A stretch of DNA of 64,000 nucleotides from Flavobacterium channae (GCF_021172165.1 NZ_CP089096.1:186001-250000); one strand, 5' to 3'. Counted from the stretch's first letter, positions 35,316-43,873 are shown. A program made the numbers and translations. Notes: a model not told the origin generated them from the sequence alone.

Positions 35316-35435
35316 GACGGAAAGTTGCTTTTAGAAACTCAAAACAGCAATTTGCAAATTGATAACTTTCCTACAGGAATTTATATTTTATCTTTGGAAT
35401 CAAATAATGGAGGAATTTCTTTTAAAAAAAAATAA
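35316..35435 (+). pseudogene. relic of a T9SS type A sorting domain (tail of a lost cargo gene)
   Basis: 39 in-frame codons between two TAA codons, without a start. The reading begins DGKLLLETQNSN, continues LQIDNFPTGIYILSLES and ends GGISFKKK. This is the last half of a T9SS sorting domain (strand, then L-x-I-x-x-P-x-G-I-Y-I-L, then basic end). No signal peptide or cargo domain precedes it; the SDR gene ends 18 nt upstream. I read it as the leftover 3' end of a deleted secreted-protein gene. Chance similarity is unlikely but not tested. Confidence 0.65.
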
Positions 35436-35446
35436 AAAACTAAATT

Positions 35447-35761
35447 ATGAAAGCTATTTTATTGAGTATCTACTTTGTAGTTGTTGGATTAAATGTTGTG
35501 AATATCAACGAATCGGATAAAGTTGTAAAAGAAACAACAATTGAATCAAGTTTTTCATTAATTAACGATTCAAAAGAGAAAATTTCTATACATACAGGAA
35601 CAGGTTTTGTTTCTTTAAATAAAGGATCAAAAACAAGTATTGGTTGTAATGTGGGTAAAGAAGTTCGATGGGCAAATGATGGTAAAAAAGGTGATGTTAT
35701 TTTTAAAATCACTTCTGAAATGTGTGGCAAAACTTTTAAATTGTCTGAGTTAACTAAATAG
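35447..35761 (+). CDS. small exported protein, function unknown
   Basis: 104 residues. A short hydrophobic N-terminus (MKAILLSIYFVVVGLNVV) looks like a signal peptide. The mature part is beta-rich, with two Cys (SIGCNVGKEV, SEMCGKTF) that could pair, and TGTGFVSLNKGSKTSIGC. Not recognised. It lies 11 nt after the relic T9SS tail and ends in a terminator. Confidence 0.7.
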   Translation: MKAILLSIYFVVVGLNVVNINESDKVVKETTIESSFSLINDSKEKISIHTGTGFVSLNKGSKTSIGCNVGKEVRWANDGKKGDVIFKITSEMCGKTFKLSELTK

Positions 35762-35782
35762 AAAAATTTAAATATATTGATA

Positions 35783-35815
35783 AAACCGGGAGTAGTTATT
35801 ATTCTCGGTTTTTGT
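35783..35815 (+). terminator. terminator after the small exported protein
   Basis: AAAACCGGGA pairs with TCTCGGTTTT (one G-U pair) and is followed by a T-rich stretch. Confidence 0.75.
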
Positions 35816-35871
35816 TTTTTTAGTGGTAACATTTTGCAAAATCTTTCGACTAATTATCAAAACTAAAAATT

Positions 35872-36675
35872 ATGAGAGCACACGAAATAGATTACCATAT
35901 TTATGGTGAAGAAATGCAATATGTAGAAATTGAATTGGATCCACAAGAAGTTGTAGTTGCCGAAGCAGGAAGTTTCATGATGATGGAAAACGGTATTCAA
36001 ATGCAAACCATTTTCGGTGATGGTAGCCAAGAGCAACAACAAGGAATCTTTGGTAAATTACTTTCTGCGGGTAAGCGTGTTTTAACGGGAGAAAGCCTTT
36101 TTATGACTGCTTATTTGAATCAAGATTCAGGAAAACGTAAGGTATCTTTTGCTGCTCCTTATCCAGGTAAAATTGTTCCTATCGATTTACAACAATACGG
36201 AGGTAAGTTTATCTGCCAAAAAGATTCTTTTTTATGTGCAGCAAAAGGTGTTGCAATTGGAATTGAATTTACAAAAAAGATTGGAGCAGGTTTATTTGGT
36301 GGTGAAGGGTTTATCATGCAAAAAATTGAAGGTGATGGAATGGCATTTGTTCATTCAGGAGGAACTTTAGCTCGTAAAGAATTACAACCAGGAGAATTAT
36401 TGCGAGTAGATACAGGATGTTTAGTAGGATTTACTAAGGATGTGGATTACGATATTGAATTTGTAGGAGGAATTAGAAATACAATTTTTGGTGGTGAAGG
36501 TGTTTTCTTTGCTACTTTAAGAGGGCCTGGTGTTGTTTATATTCAATCATTACCATTTTCTCGTTTAGCCGATAGAATTATCGCTTCTGCACCAAAGGCT
36601 GGAGGTAGTGGTAGAGAAGAAGGAAGCTTGCTTGGTGGTTTAGGAAGAATGCTTGATGGCGACAATCGTTTTTAA
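35872..36675 (+). CDS. AIM24 / TIGR00266 family protein
   Basis: 267 residues. Beginning [20 protein letters not shown], then [19 protein letters not shown] and a long glycine-rich beta structure ([35 protein letters not shown]). This is the TIGR00266/AIM24 (DUF124) fold, a double-stranded beta-helix protein of unknown bacterial role. No signal peptide. Typical length. No clear operon partner. Confidence 0.88.
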   Translation: MRAHEIDYHIYGEEMQYVEIELDPQEVVVAEAGSFMMMENGIQMQTIFGDGSQEQQQGIFGKLLSAGKRVLTGESLFMTAYLNQDSGKRKVSFAAPYPGKIVPIDLQQYGGKFICQKDSFLCAAKGVAIGIEFTKKIGAGLFGGEGFIMQKIEGDGMAFVHSGGTLARKELQPGELLRVDTGCLVGFTKDVDYDIEFVGGIRNTIFGGEGVFFATLRGPGVVYIQSLPFSRLADRIIASAPKAGGSGREEGSLLGGLGRMLDGDNRF

Positions 36676-36753
36676 TTTAACGTAATTTTACATATTGATT
36701 ATCAATTGTTTAGGCTAATTTTTGTAACTTTATTAGTCTAAACTTTGTTAATC

Positions 36754-37197
36754 ATGAAAAATAAAACAGTTTTAAAAAATGGATTTCTAATTTTCTTAGG
36801 AATTGCCTTGTTTTTCCTAGCAATGGATTTATTAGGATTAGCAAGTAAAAATTACTTACGCTTATTAAATGCCTTTATAGTTTTGTATGGAATAAATAAA
36901 ACTATAAAAGATAACTACTTAAAAGGAAAAACAGATCACTTTAAAAACTTTTTTTCAGGATTTGTCACTGGAGTTTTAGGTGTTTTCTTAGGTATAATCG
37001 GACTAATATTTTTTATTTATTTAAAAGGAGGAGAAGTTTACTTGAATACATTATCTGATACTTTCTTTTTTGTAGGCAAAGTAAGCATTATACAATATTG
37101 TGGTGTTCTGTTCTTTGAAGGAGTAGCTTCAAGTTTGATAGGAACCTTTGTGTTAATGCAACTACATAATGAAGTTCCGTTAAGTCATAAGTATTAA
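36754..37197 (+). CDS. four-helix membrane protein, function unknown
   Basis: 147 residues from ATG 36754; an in-frame TTG at 36745 is not needed. Four hydrophobic segments are visible: LIFLGIALFFLAMDLLGLA, LNAFIVLYGINK, FVTGVLGVFLGIIGLIFFIY and ASSLIGTFVLMQL. It resembles DUF4199-type membrane proteins, but I am not sure. Its stop interlocks with that of the convergent lipoprotein gene in TTAA. Confidence 0.72.
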   Translation: MKNKTVLKNGFLIFLGIALFFLAMDLLGLASKNYLRLLNAFIVLYGINKTIKDNYLKGKTDHFKNFFSGFVTGVLGVFLGIIGLIFFIYLKGGEVYLNTLSDTFFFVGKVSIIQYCGVLFFEGVASSLIGTFVLMQLHNEVPLSHKY

Positions 37198-37649
37198 ATT
37201 TTCATCGGTCTAAGCGTATTGCTATACGTTATAACGTATTGAAATTTACCTTTGTTTACTTTTTTCATTAAGTAAACATACTTATGTTTTGTTGCTTTTT
37301 TTACAGGAATAATAATTTCTTCTTTAGTACTAATGTCCTTAACAATTAAATCTTGCTGGTTACTAAAACTCAAATAAGAAGCAATTCTGTTTTTTAAATT
37401 GGTTATTGGATATTCAGAAAAAATAGTTTTACCATTTTGTGAAATGATAATCTTTTCTCCTTTGTACGTTTGGGTTAAAATTAAAACACTTTTGTTGCTG
37501 TTTTTTGCATTAACTTCATTTAATATTTTTTGTCTCTCGGAATCTTTTGCACTTCTAAAGTCGTCACGATACACACTTTTTTGAGTAGGATTACAAGAAA
37601 TGAATCCCATTAGTGTTATTAAAAATACAAGTAAACTAATTTTTTTCAT
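37194..37649 (-). CDS. small lipoprotein, function unknown
   Basis: 151 residues. Lipoprotein signal with Cys19 (LITLMGFISC, then NPTQKSVYRDD). The mature part is basic and mixed alpha/beta (LILTQTYKGEKIIISQNGK, KHKYVYLMKKVNKGKF). No known domain recognised. The convergent overlap with the membrane protein gene is 4 nt. Confidence 0.72.
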   Translation of the reverse strand: MKKISLLVFLITLMGFISCNPTQKSVYRDDFRSAKDSERQKILNEVNAKNSNKSVLILTQTYKGEKIIISQNGKTIFSEYPITNLKNRIASYLSFSNQQDLIVKDISTKEEIIIPVKKATKHKYVYLMKKVNKGKFQYVITYSNTLRPMKI

Positions 37650-37684
37650 ACTATTCTAACCTGAAATAGTTGAAATTATTGCAT

Positions 37685-37711
37685 AAAAAAAGAGCCAATT
37701 GGCTCTTTTTT
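37685..37711. terminator. bidirectional terminator next to the prolyl oligopeptidase gene
   Basis: A self-complementary hairpin with arms AAAAAAGAGCCAA and TTGGCTCTTTTTT. It lies after the stop of the S9A gene (minus) and upstream of the lipoprotein gene. Confidence 0.85.
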
Positions 37712-37726
37712 CAAAACTTTAACTTT

Positions 37727-39829
37727 TTATTTTATTTCTTTAACACCCATGTTATAAAGTGTAAATACTTGCATGTCAACGTTTTCTTGTATTGTTGCAG
37801 CTACAGATTTTCCAGCTCCGTGGCCAGCGTTAACATCAATTCTGATTAAAACTGGATTATTGCCAGATTGTTTTGCTTGTAATTCTGCAGCAAATTTAAA
37901 ACTATGCGCAGGAACTACACGATCATCATGATCTCCAGTAGTTACCATAGTTGCAGGGTATTTTGTGCCAGCTTTCACATTGTGAACTGGTGAATAATCT
38001 TTGATGTATTCAAACATTTCTTTGCTTTGTTCAGATGTTCCATAATCATAAGCCCAACCTGCACCAGCTGTAAATTTGTGGTAACGCAACATGTCTAAAA
38101 CTCCAACAGCTGGAAGTGCTACTTTTACTAAGTCAGGACGTTGTGTCATTACTGCTCCAACTAATAATCCTCCGTTTGATCCACCTTTAATTGCTAAGTA
38201 ATCTGATGAAGTATATTTTTCTTTGATTAGATATTCTGCAGCTGCAATGAAATCATCAAAAACGTTTTGTTTTTTCATTTGAGTTCCAGCATCATGCCAT
38301 TTTTTTCCATATTCACCACCACCTCTTAAATTGGCTACAGCATAAATACCACCATTTTCTAACCATACTGCATTTGAAATACTAAAAGCAGGCGTTAAAC
38401 TCACATTAAAACCACCGTATCCATATAAAATAGTTGGGTTTTTACCGTTTAATTGCGTTCCTTTTTTGTATGTGATAATCATCGGGATTTTTGTGCCATC
38501 TTTCGAAGTGTAAAACACTTGTTTTGATTCGTAATCAGCCGAATTAAAATCAACTTTTGGTTTTTGATAAATAGCCGATTTTCCAGTTTTTGGATCAAAA
38601 GTGTAAATAGTTCCAGGCGTTACATAATTGGTGAACGAAAAATACAAAGTTGTTTCTTTTTCTTTTCCACCAAATCCTCCAGCAGTACCAACTCCTGGTA
38701 ATTGTACATCGCGAACTAATTTACCATTGTAATCGTATTGCTTAATAAAAGAAACTGCATCTTTCATATAACTTGCAAAAATATAGCCACCACCTGTGTT
38801 TGGTGACAATACGTTTTCTGTTTCACCAATAAAGTCTTTCCAGTCTTCTTTTGCAGAATTATCTAAGTCAAATGTTACGACTCTTTTATTCGGCGCTTTA
38901 TAGTTTGTAACCAAATAGATTTTAGAACCTTTATTATCTAAAACATAATTATCATTTTCATAATTATCGATTAAAGTAACAATTTTTGCATTTGGGTTTG
39001 ATAAGTCTAAATAGTACAATTCATTTCCAGAAGTTGAATTTGCAGCGGTTATGAATAAGTATTTTTCATCTTCAGAAACACCACCGCCAACGTATCTTCT
39101 TTTAATATCACCACCAAAAATTAATTTGTCGGCTTTTTGATTTGTATTTAATTTATGGTAATACAATTTGTGTTGATCTGTTTTTGCTGATAATTCACTT
39201 CCAACAGGTTTATCATAACTTGAATAATAGAAACCATCGTTTTTGTACCAAGAAATGCCACTAAATTTCACATCAACAAGTGTATCGCCAATGATTTTTT
39301 TAGTTTTGGTTTCCATTACAATTACTTTTCTCCAATCGCTTCCGCCTTCAGAAATCGCATAAGCAACTAAACTTCCGTCTTTACTGAAGTCCAATCCGCC
39401 TAATGACGTTGTACCGTCTTTAGAAAAAGTATTTGGATCTAAGAAAACTTCTTCTTTTCCACTTTTATCTTTTCGATACAGTACTGATTGATTTTGAAGT
39501 CCGTCGTTTTTGTAGTAATACGTGTAATCTCCTTCTTTAAATGGAGCACTTATTTTTTCGTAATTCCATAATTTCTCCATTCGAGCTTTTAACTGATTTC
39601 GATACGGAATTTGCTCTAAATAACCGTAAGTTACTTCGTTTTGATCTTTTACCCAAGCTTCGGTTTCTGAACTTCTATCATCTTCTAACCAACGATAAGG
39701 ATCTTGAATTTTTTCTCCAAAATACGTATCAACATGGTCGATTTTTTTTGTTTCAGGATAATTAATTTTTGTTTGCGCGTTCATAACTAGTGTACAAACA
39801 ATAGCCGATACTGTTATTGTTTTTTTCAT
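37727..39829 (-). CDS. prolyl oligopeptidase (S9A), exported
   Basis: 700 residues from ATG 39829 (MKKTITVSAIVCTLVMNAQ, signal peptide). Normal S9A length. N-terminal motif DPYRWLEDDRSSETEAWV, a seven-blade beta-propeller, then a hydrolase domain with NLRGGGEYGKKWHDAG, Ser551 in KGGSNGGLLVGA, Asp in DHDDRVVP and His in NAGHGAG. Cleaves after Pro in short peptides, probably in the periplasm. The in-frame TTG at 39862 lies beyond the promoter and is rejected. Confidence 0.95.
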   Translation of the reverse strand: MKKTITVSAIVCTLVMNAQTKINYPETKKIDHVDTYFGEKIQDPYRWLEDDRSSETEAWVKDQNEVTYGYLEQIPYRNQLKARMEKLWNYEKISAPFKEGDYTYYYKNDGLQNQSVLYRKDKSGKEEVFLDPNTFSKDGTTSLGGLDFSKDGSLVAYAISEGGSDWRKVIVMETKTKKIIGDTLVDVKFSGISWYKNDGFYYSSYDKPVGSELSAKTDQHKLYYHKLNTNQKADKLIFGGDIKRRYVGGGVSEDEKYLFITAANSTSGNELYYLDLSNPNAKIVTLIDNYENDNYVLDNKGSKIYLVTNYKAPNKRVVTFDLDNSAKEDWKDFIGETENVLSPNTGGGYIFASYMKDAVSFIKQYDYNGKLVRDVQLPGVGTAGGFGGKEKETTLYFSFTNYVTPGTIYTFDPKTGKSAIYQKPKVDFNSADYESKQVFYTSKDGTKIPMIITYKKGTQLNGKNPTILYGYGGFNVSLTPAFSISNAVWLENGGIYAVANLRGGGEYGKKWHDAGTQMKKQNVFDDFIAAAEYLIKEKYTSSDYLAIKGGSNGGLLVGAVMTQRPDLVKVALPAVGVLDMLRYHKFTAGAGWAYDYGTSEQSKEMFEYIKDYSPVHNVKAGTKYPATMVTTGDHDDRVVPAHSFKFAAELQAKQSGNNPVLIRIDVNAGHGAGKSVAATIQENVDMQVFTLYNMGVKEIK

Positions 39830-39849
39830 ATTGTATTTGTTGATTAAAA

Positions 39850-39857
39850 CAAAGATA
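39850..39857 (-). promoter_or_regulatory. -7 promoter element for the prolyl oligopeptidase
   Basis: TATCTTTG on the minus strand, 20 nt before the ATG at 39829. Confidence 0.6.
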
Positions 39858-39884
39858 TTCAAATGAATTATAAAGATTTGTTAA

Positions 39885-42086
39885 TTATAAATCAAAATTC
39901 AAACTCATAATTACATTTCTTCCCATATTGTTTATACCATCAGTTTTTAATCTCGATAAATGGTTAACATAAGTCTTGTCAAAAAGGTTGTTGGCATTCA
40001 AACTCAAATTAAATGCTATTTTGCCTAATGTTACTTTTCCTCCAACAGCAAAATTGATTAATAAATAATCTGGTGTTTTGGTTTCAAATTCACTGATGTT
40101 ATTTTGCATGAATGTGTAATTAAAGAAAAACGAACTATATCCGTTTTTGAAATATTTAAATGATTCAAATTCCACTCGAACATTATTTTTCCACTGATTT
40201 GCCGGAATTAAAGGTAAATTGTTTCCGCTTTGTTTTCCAGTTACACTTTCAAAACTACTTGTAAAATGTAACCAATCATATGGATGTGGATGAAAGTGAA
40301 TTCCTGCTTCACCACCAAATAAAGCAGCATTGTTTTGAACGTAATTATAAACGTCATTTCCATCAATAACATTTCCTGTTGGAGTGATGTAAATATAATT
40401 GTCTACATAGTTATAAAAACCGTTTAGAAACCATTCAAAATGTTCGCTTTTATATTCGATATTCAAATCAACTTGTAAATTTTGTTCGTTTTTTAAATTA
40501 CCATCACCAATTTCATATCGATTACTTCCTTCGTGAACGCCATTTGATGTTAATTCGGATAAATTTGGAGCTCTAAATCCTGAAGCGACATTTATTCGAG
40601 TTGCGATATGATTTGTAATATCGGTCTTGAATCCTAATGAAGCATTAAAGCTATTGAATTCTTTTCCGATTGCTTCAAAATAACCTTCTTCGCCTTCTGT
40701 TCCATGAGTTGAAGTATTTATTTTTCTATTGTCGTAACGAATTCCGGCTTGTAAAATACTCGAATTCCAACTATAATTTGTTGTGGCAAAAGCACCAAAA
40801 TCTTTCACGGTTGCATCCGGAATTAATAACTCTTCTCCAAAATTGGTGTTGGTTTGGTCAATTCCTTGAATTCCGATAATGGTTTCAAAGCGATTCATTT
40901 TTGGAAAATAATATTTCAAATTATAACTCGTTGTTTGCAACTTCATCGATAATGCAATTTCATCTGCAGCTTCAAGCTCTTTTCTATTATTTAAAGAGTA
41001 ACCAAAATCGCCTTCTATTTTTGAATTTTTAAAATAGATTTTTTGATTCAAACTCAACACATGATTAGCTACTTCTTGTTTTGGGAATAGTGGATTTCTA
41101 AATCCAGAGTTTTCTAAATCTTCTTCTGGTAAACCCAAATTCAAATTGTTGTAATTGTATCTAAAATCGGTTGCCATTTTTGAGTTAGAATAACCAATTC
41201 CGGTTTTGAAATCTTTCTCAATAAAACGCGTATTTACAATTCTGTCGCCATTCGGAACTTTATAATCACCATGCGAAGTATAATTTCCACGAACTAAAAA
41301 TTTAAAATTAGAAGGCGAGGCTTTAAAACCAAATGTAGTGCTAGTTCCTTGTGTATTGGTAAAATAACGTTGTTCAAAATCGGCTGATTTTTCTTGAAAA
41401 GGTGCATATTTTTCAGGGTTAAAATAAACAACTCCACCCAATGCATCAGAACCATATAATAAAGAAGCCGGACCTTTAATAACTTCTACACTTTCAATTC
41501 CAGCTGCATTTAAGCCTAAACCGTGTTCTTCGCCAAATTGTTGGTTTTCCATACGAACACCTTGCGAATACACCAAAACACGATTTCCGCTTAATCCTCT
41601 AATTACTGGTTTTCCGATGGAATTTCCTGTAGAAATTTGTGAAACTCCAGGCAATGTTGCAATTCCGTCGATAAGCGTAGTAGCTCCGTTTTCTTTTAAT
41701 TTGTTAACAGAAGCATGTTCCACTTTCATTACATTTTGCGATTGAATTTTGTTGTATAAAGTAGAAATGATGACTTCCTCTAAGTGCAATTCTTTTTCTG
41801 TTAGAATAATATTAAGAGTTATTTCGGTTCCATTATTGGTAATGGTTTCGGTTTTGGTTTCATATCCAGATAAATGGAAAATAATTTTATTGGTTCCTTT
41901 CGGAAAATTTAAAAATTGGTAATACCCATTTTCATCAGTTGTGGTTTCTAAGTTGTTTTCTTCAACATGTACAATAACACCAGACAACTTTTGTTGATTA
42001 ACATCGGTCACAAATCCGCTAATCTTGTTTTGGGAAAACCCAGAAATGGTTATAAGTAGAAGTGTTAAATGGAAAATTGATTTCAT
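39885..42086 (-). CDS. TonB-dependent receptor with carboxypeptidase-regulatory-like N-terminal domain
   Basis: 733 residues. Signal peptide (LTLLLITISGFSQ), CarboxypepD_reg-like domain (ISGFVTDVNQQKLSGVIVHV), plug domain (TLPGVSQISTGNSIGKPVIR, VEVIKGPASLLYGSDALGG) and a 22-strand barrel ending in Phe-Asp-Leu. Energised uptake across the outer membrane. Downstream of a small His/Cys-rich exported protein, which suggests a metal substrate (zinc or copper); that is inference from context. The 97-nt spacer upstream holds an inverted repeat, TTGTAGG/CCTACAA. Confidence 0.92.
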   Translation of the reverse strand: MKSIFHLTLLLITISGFSQNKISGFVTDVNQQKLSGVIVHVEENNLETTTDENGYYQFLNFPKGTNKIIFHLSGYETKTETITNNGTEITLNIILTEKELHLEEVIISTLYNKIQSQNVMKVEHASVNKLKENGATTLIDGIATLPGVSQISTGNSIGKPVIRGLSGNRVLVYSQGVRMENQQFGEEHGLGLNAAGIESVEVIKGPASLLYGSDALGGVVYFNPEKYAPFQEKSADFEQRYFTNTQGTSTTFGFKASPSNFKFLVRGNYTSHGDYKVPNGDRIVNTRFIEKDFKTGIGYSNSKMATDFRYNYNNLNLGLPEEDLENSGFRNPLFPKQEVANHVLSLNQKIYFKNSKIEGDFGYSLNNRKELEAADEIALSMKLQTTSYNLKYYFPKMNRFETIIGIQGIDQTNTNFGEELLIPDATVKDFGAFATTNYSWNSSILQAGIRYDNRKINTSTHGTEGEEGYFEAIGKEFNSFNASLGFKTDITNHIATRINVASGFRAPNLSELTSNGVHEGSNRYEIGDGNLKNEQNLQVDLNIEYKSEHFEWFLNGFYNYVDNYIYITPTGNVIDGNDVYNYVQNNAALFGGEAGIHFHPHPYDWLHFTSSFESVTGKQSGNNLPLIPANQWKNNVRVEFESFKYFKNGYSSFFFNYTFMQNNISEFETKTPDYLLINFAVGGKVTLGKIAFNLSLNANNLFDKTYVNHLSRLKTDGINNMGRNVIMSLNFDL

Positions 42087-42127
42087 TTAATTGTTTTTTT
42101 ATTTGATAAATAATGTAATAGATAAAA

Positions 42128-42149
42128 TTGTAGGAAATACAACCTACAA
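42128..42149. repeat. inverted repeat between the His-rich gene and the TonB receptor gene
   Basis: TTGTAGG (42128-42134) and CCTACAA (42143-42149), 8 nt apart. A second small hairpin (TGCTTT/AAAGCA) follows at about 42154-42167. Could be an operator or mRNA hairpin. Confidence 0.45.
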
Positions 42150-42183
42150 CGATTTGCTTTGAAAAGCATCAAAGTCAAATTAT

Positions 42184-42531
42184 TTATGAAATAAAAGCAG
42201 GTGGACCTCTTAGATAAAACGAATTTCCTTTAAAAGTAATACAGTTTTCATTGCTGTTAAACTGATATGGAATTTCGTGAAATGAAGGTATAAAATCAAA
42301 ATGTAAAATTTCAGGAGAAAGAAAAGCTGCAAATTTGAAATCACAAATAGGACAGTCATCTTCTTGAGAAAATTTTTTGTCTGAAGTTTTGAAAGTTAAG
42401 TGATGTGAATCATCACAACATTCTGATTTTAAGTGGTGATCATGCGAAAAAGTATGAATGGATTGATAGCAAACAGTAAATAAAACTGCAAGCATCAAAA
42501 CTAGATTGATATGGAGTAACCTCTTTTTCAC
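42184..42531 (-). CDS. small His/Cys-rich exported protein, probably metal-related
   Basis: 115 residues from GTG 42531 (MKKRLLHINLVLMLAVLF...). A GTG at 42537 lies within the promoter element. Hydrophobic N-terminus, then a His/Cys-rich part: HTFSHDHH, SECCDDSHH, DDCPICDF. The protein ends LRGPPAF-IS. Such short proteins precede TonB receptors in other Bacteroidota, as I recall; metal binding is inferred from the His and Cys content. Lies 97 nt upstream of the receptor gene on the same strand. If the TATCTTTG promoter is right, the mRNA is leaderless from GTG; ATG 42495 is the alternative. Confidence 0.7.
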   Translation of the reverse strand: MKKRLLHINLVLMLAVLFTVCYQSIHTFSHDHHLKSECCDDSHHLTFKTSDKKFSQEDDCPICDFKFAAFLSPEILHFDFIPSFHEIPYQFNSNENCITFKGNSFYLRGPPAFIS

Positions 42532-42536
42532 AAACA

Positions 42537-42544
42537 CAAAGATA
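42537..42544 (-). promoter_or_regulatory. -7 promoter element for the His-rich gene and receptor
   Basis: TATCTTTG on the minus strand, 5 nt before GTG 42531. Confidence 0.5.
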
Positions 42545-42571
42545 GGTTTTTTAAAAGAAGAGATAAAAAGA

Positions 42572-42628
42572 AACCACGAATTAACGAATTTTTAGGTTTT
42601 GTAACCTTTATTTTGCCAGTTCGTGGTT
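42572..42628. repeat. inverted repeat AACCACGAA...TTCGTGGTT, probable dispersed element
   Basis: Arms 42572-42580 and 42620-42628 are perfectly complementary. An inner hairpin, AGGTT/AACCT, lies between them. Intergenic; sequences of this type are, as I recall, scattered in flavobacterial genomes. Confidence 0.6.
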
Positions 42629-42650
42629 ATGTTATACAATTCTGTTTTTT

Positions 42651-42720
42651 GTCATTTCGACGTAGGAGAAATCACATTAGTTACTCACTTTATGAGATTT
42701 CTCCCGTTGGTCGAAATGAC
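42651..42720. repeat. 70-bp inverted-repeat element (GTCATTTCGAC ... GTCGAAATGAC)
   Basis: Outer arms GTCATTTCGAC (42651-42661) and GTCGAAATGAC (42710-42720) are perfect. Inner arms GGAGAAATC (42665-42673) and GATTTCTCC (42696-42704) also pair. It lies just after the asd stop and could act as its transcription end. A half copy exists at about 56689-56716. Confidence 0.8.
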
Positions 42721-42731
42721 AAAGTAGAAAA

Positions 42732-43721
42732 TTAAACCAAGTCATTCGCTACTAAATATTCTGCAATTTGAATCGTATTTGTTGCCGCTCCTTTTCTTAA
42801 GTTGTCAGCAACAATCCACATATTAATAGTGTTCGGTTGACTTTCGTCTCTTCTTATTCTTCCAACAAAAACATCATCTTTACCTTGAGCGAATAAAGGC
42901 ATTGGATACGTAAATGTTTCTAAATTGTCTTGAACCGTCACTCCAGGCGTATTTTGTAAAATTTGACGTACTTCATTTACATCAAAGTCATTTTCAAACT
43001 GAACGTTAACTGTTTCACTGTGTCCACCAACAACTGGAATACGAATCGCAGTTGCAGTAACCGCAATTGTATTGTCGTTTAAGATTTTTTGCGTTTCTCG
43101 TACCAATTTCATTTCTTCTTTCGTGTAACCGTTTGCTTCAAAATTATCGCATTGTGGAATGGCATTTCGATGAATTTGATATTTATAAGCCATTTCACCT
43201 TCAATTCCTGCATATTCATTTTCTAACTGACGCACTGCTTTTACTCCAGTTCCTGTAATCGATTGGTAAGTTGAAACTACAATACGTTTGATGTCATATT
43301 TAGCATGTAAAGGTGCTAAAGCCATTACCATTTGAATCGTAGAACAGTTTGGATTAGCAATAATTTTGTCTTCTTTTGTTAAAACTGATGCATTGATTTC
43401 TGGAACTACTAATTTTTTTGTAGCATCCATACGCCAAGCAGAAGAATTGTCGATTACGGTAGTTCCAACTTCAGCAAATTTTGGTGCCCAATCTAATGAT
43501 GTTTGTCCGCCTGCTGAAAATAAAGCAATCTCAGGTTTCATATCTACAGCGGTTTGTAAACCTACTACTTTATAGGTTTTACCTTTCCATTCGATTTCTT
43601 TTCCTACTGATTTTTCAGAAGCAACTGGAATTAATTCCGTTACAGGAAAATTACGTTCTGCTAATACTTGAAGCATTATTTCGCCTACCATTCCGGTAGC
43701 GCCTACTACGGCTACTTTCAT
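42732..43721 (-). CDS. asd: aspartate-semialdehyde dehydrogenase
   Basis: 329 residues. Reduces aspartyl phosphate to aspartate semialdehyde for Lys/diaminopimelate, Thr and Met. N-terminal KVAVVGATGMVGEIMLQVL, catalytic Cys126 in ANPNCSTIQMV, substrate-binding ECFEANGYTKEE-like region (here CDNFEANGYTKEE) and active-site His in PVVGGHSETV. About 110 nt of leader separate it from its promoter and contain a 27-codon lysine-rich ORF, a candidate leader peptide. Monocistronic by position. Confidence 0.96.
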   Translation of the reverse strand: MKVAVVGATGMVGEIMLQVLAERNFPVTELIPVASEKSVGKEIEWKGKTYKVVGLQTAVDMKPEIALFSAGGQTSLDWAPKFAEVGTTVIDNSSAWRMDATKKLVVPEINASVLTKEDKIIANPNCSTIQMVMALAPLHAKYDIKRIVVSTYQSITGTGVKAVRQLENEYAGIEGEMAYKYQIHRNAIPQCDNFEANGYTKEEMKLVRETQKILNDNTIAVTATAIRIPVVGGHSETVNVQFENDFDVNEVRQILQNTPGVTVQDNLETFTYPMPLFAQGKDDVFVGRIRRDESQPNTINMWIVADNLRKGAATNTIQIAEYLVANDLV

Positions 43722-43732
43722 ATGTTTTGATT

Positions 43733-43816
43733 TTATTTTTTAGCGGAAACATATAGAATCGCCTTTTTATTTATGGTTGTTTGCTTGCGCAAACGAGTTT
43801 TTTGTAGCGATTTCAT
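43733..43816 (-). CDS. 27-codon ORF in the asd leader, candidate leader peptide
   Basis: ATG at 43816-43814 and TAA at 43735-43733, 11 nt before the asd ATG and inside the transcript expected from the promoter at 43838-43845. The peptide begins MKSLQKTRLRKQTTINKK and has seven Lys, three Thr and two Ile. Lys and Thr are end products of the pathway asd serves. A GTTTGC/GCAAAC hairpin lies within it. No terminator/antiterminator pair is obvious. AT-rich DNA favours Lys codons, so chance is possible. Confidence 0.35.
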   Translation of the reverse strand: MKSLQKTRLRKQTTINKKAILYVSAKK

Positions 43817-43837
43817 TGTGTGTGCTATTTATTGATG

Positions 43838-43845
43838 CAAAAATA
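43838..43845 (-). promoter_or_regulatory. -7 promoter element for asd
   Basis: TATTTTTG on the minus strand, 116 nt upstream of the asd ATG. Confidence 0.5.
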
Positions 43846-43873
43846 TAGAATATTCAAACGACTTAGCAAATAT

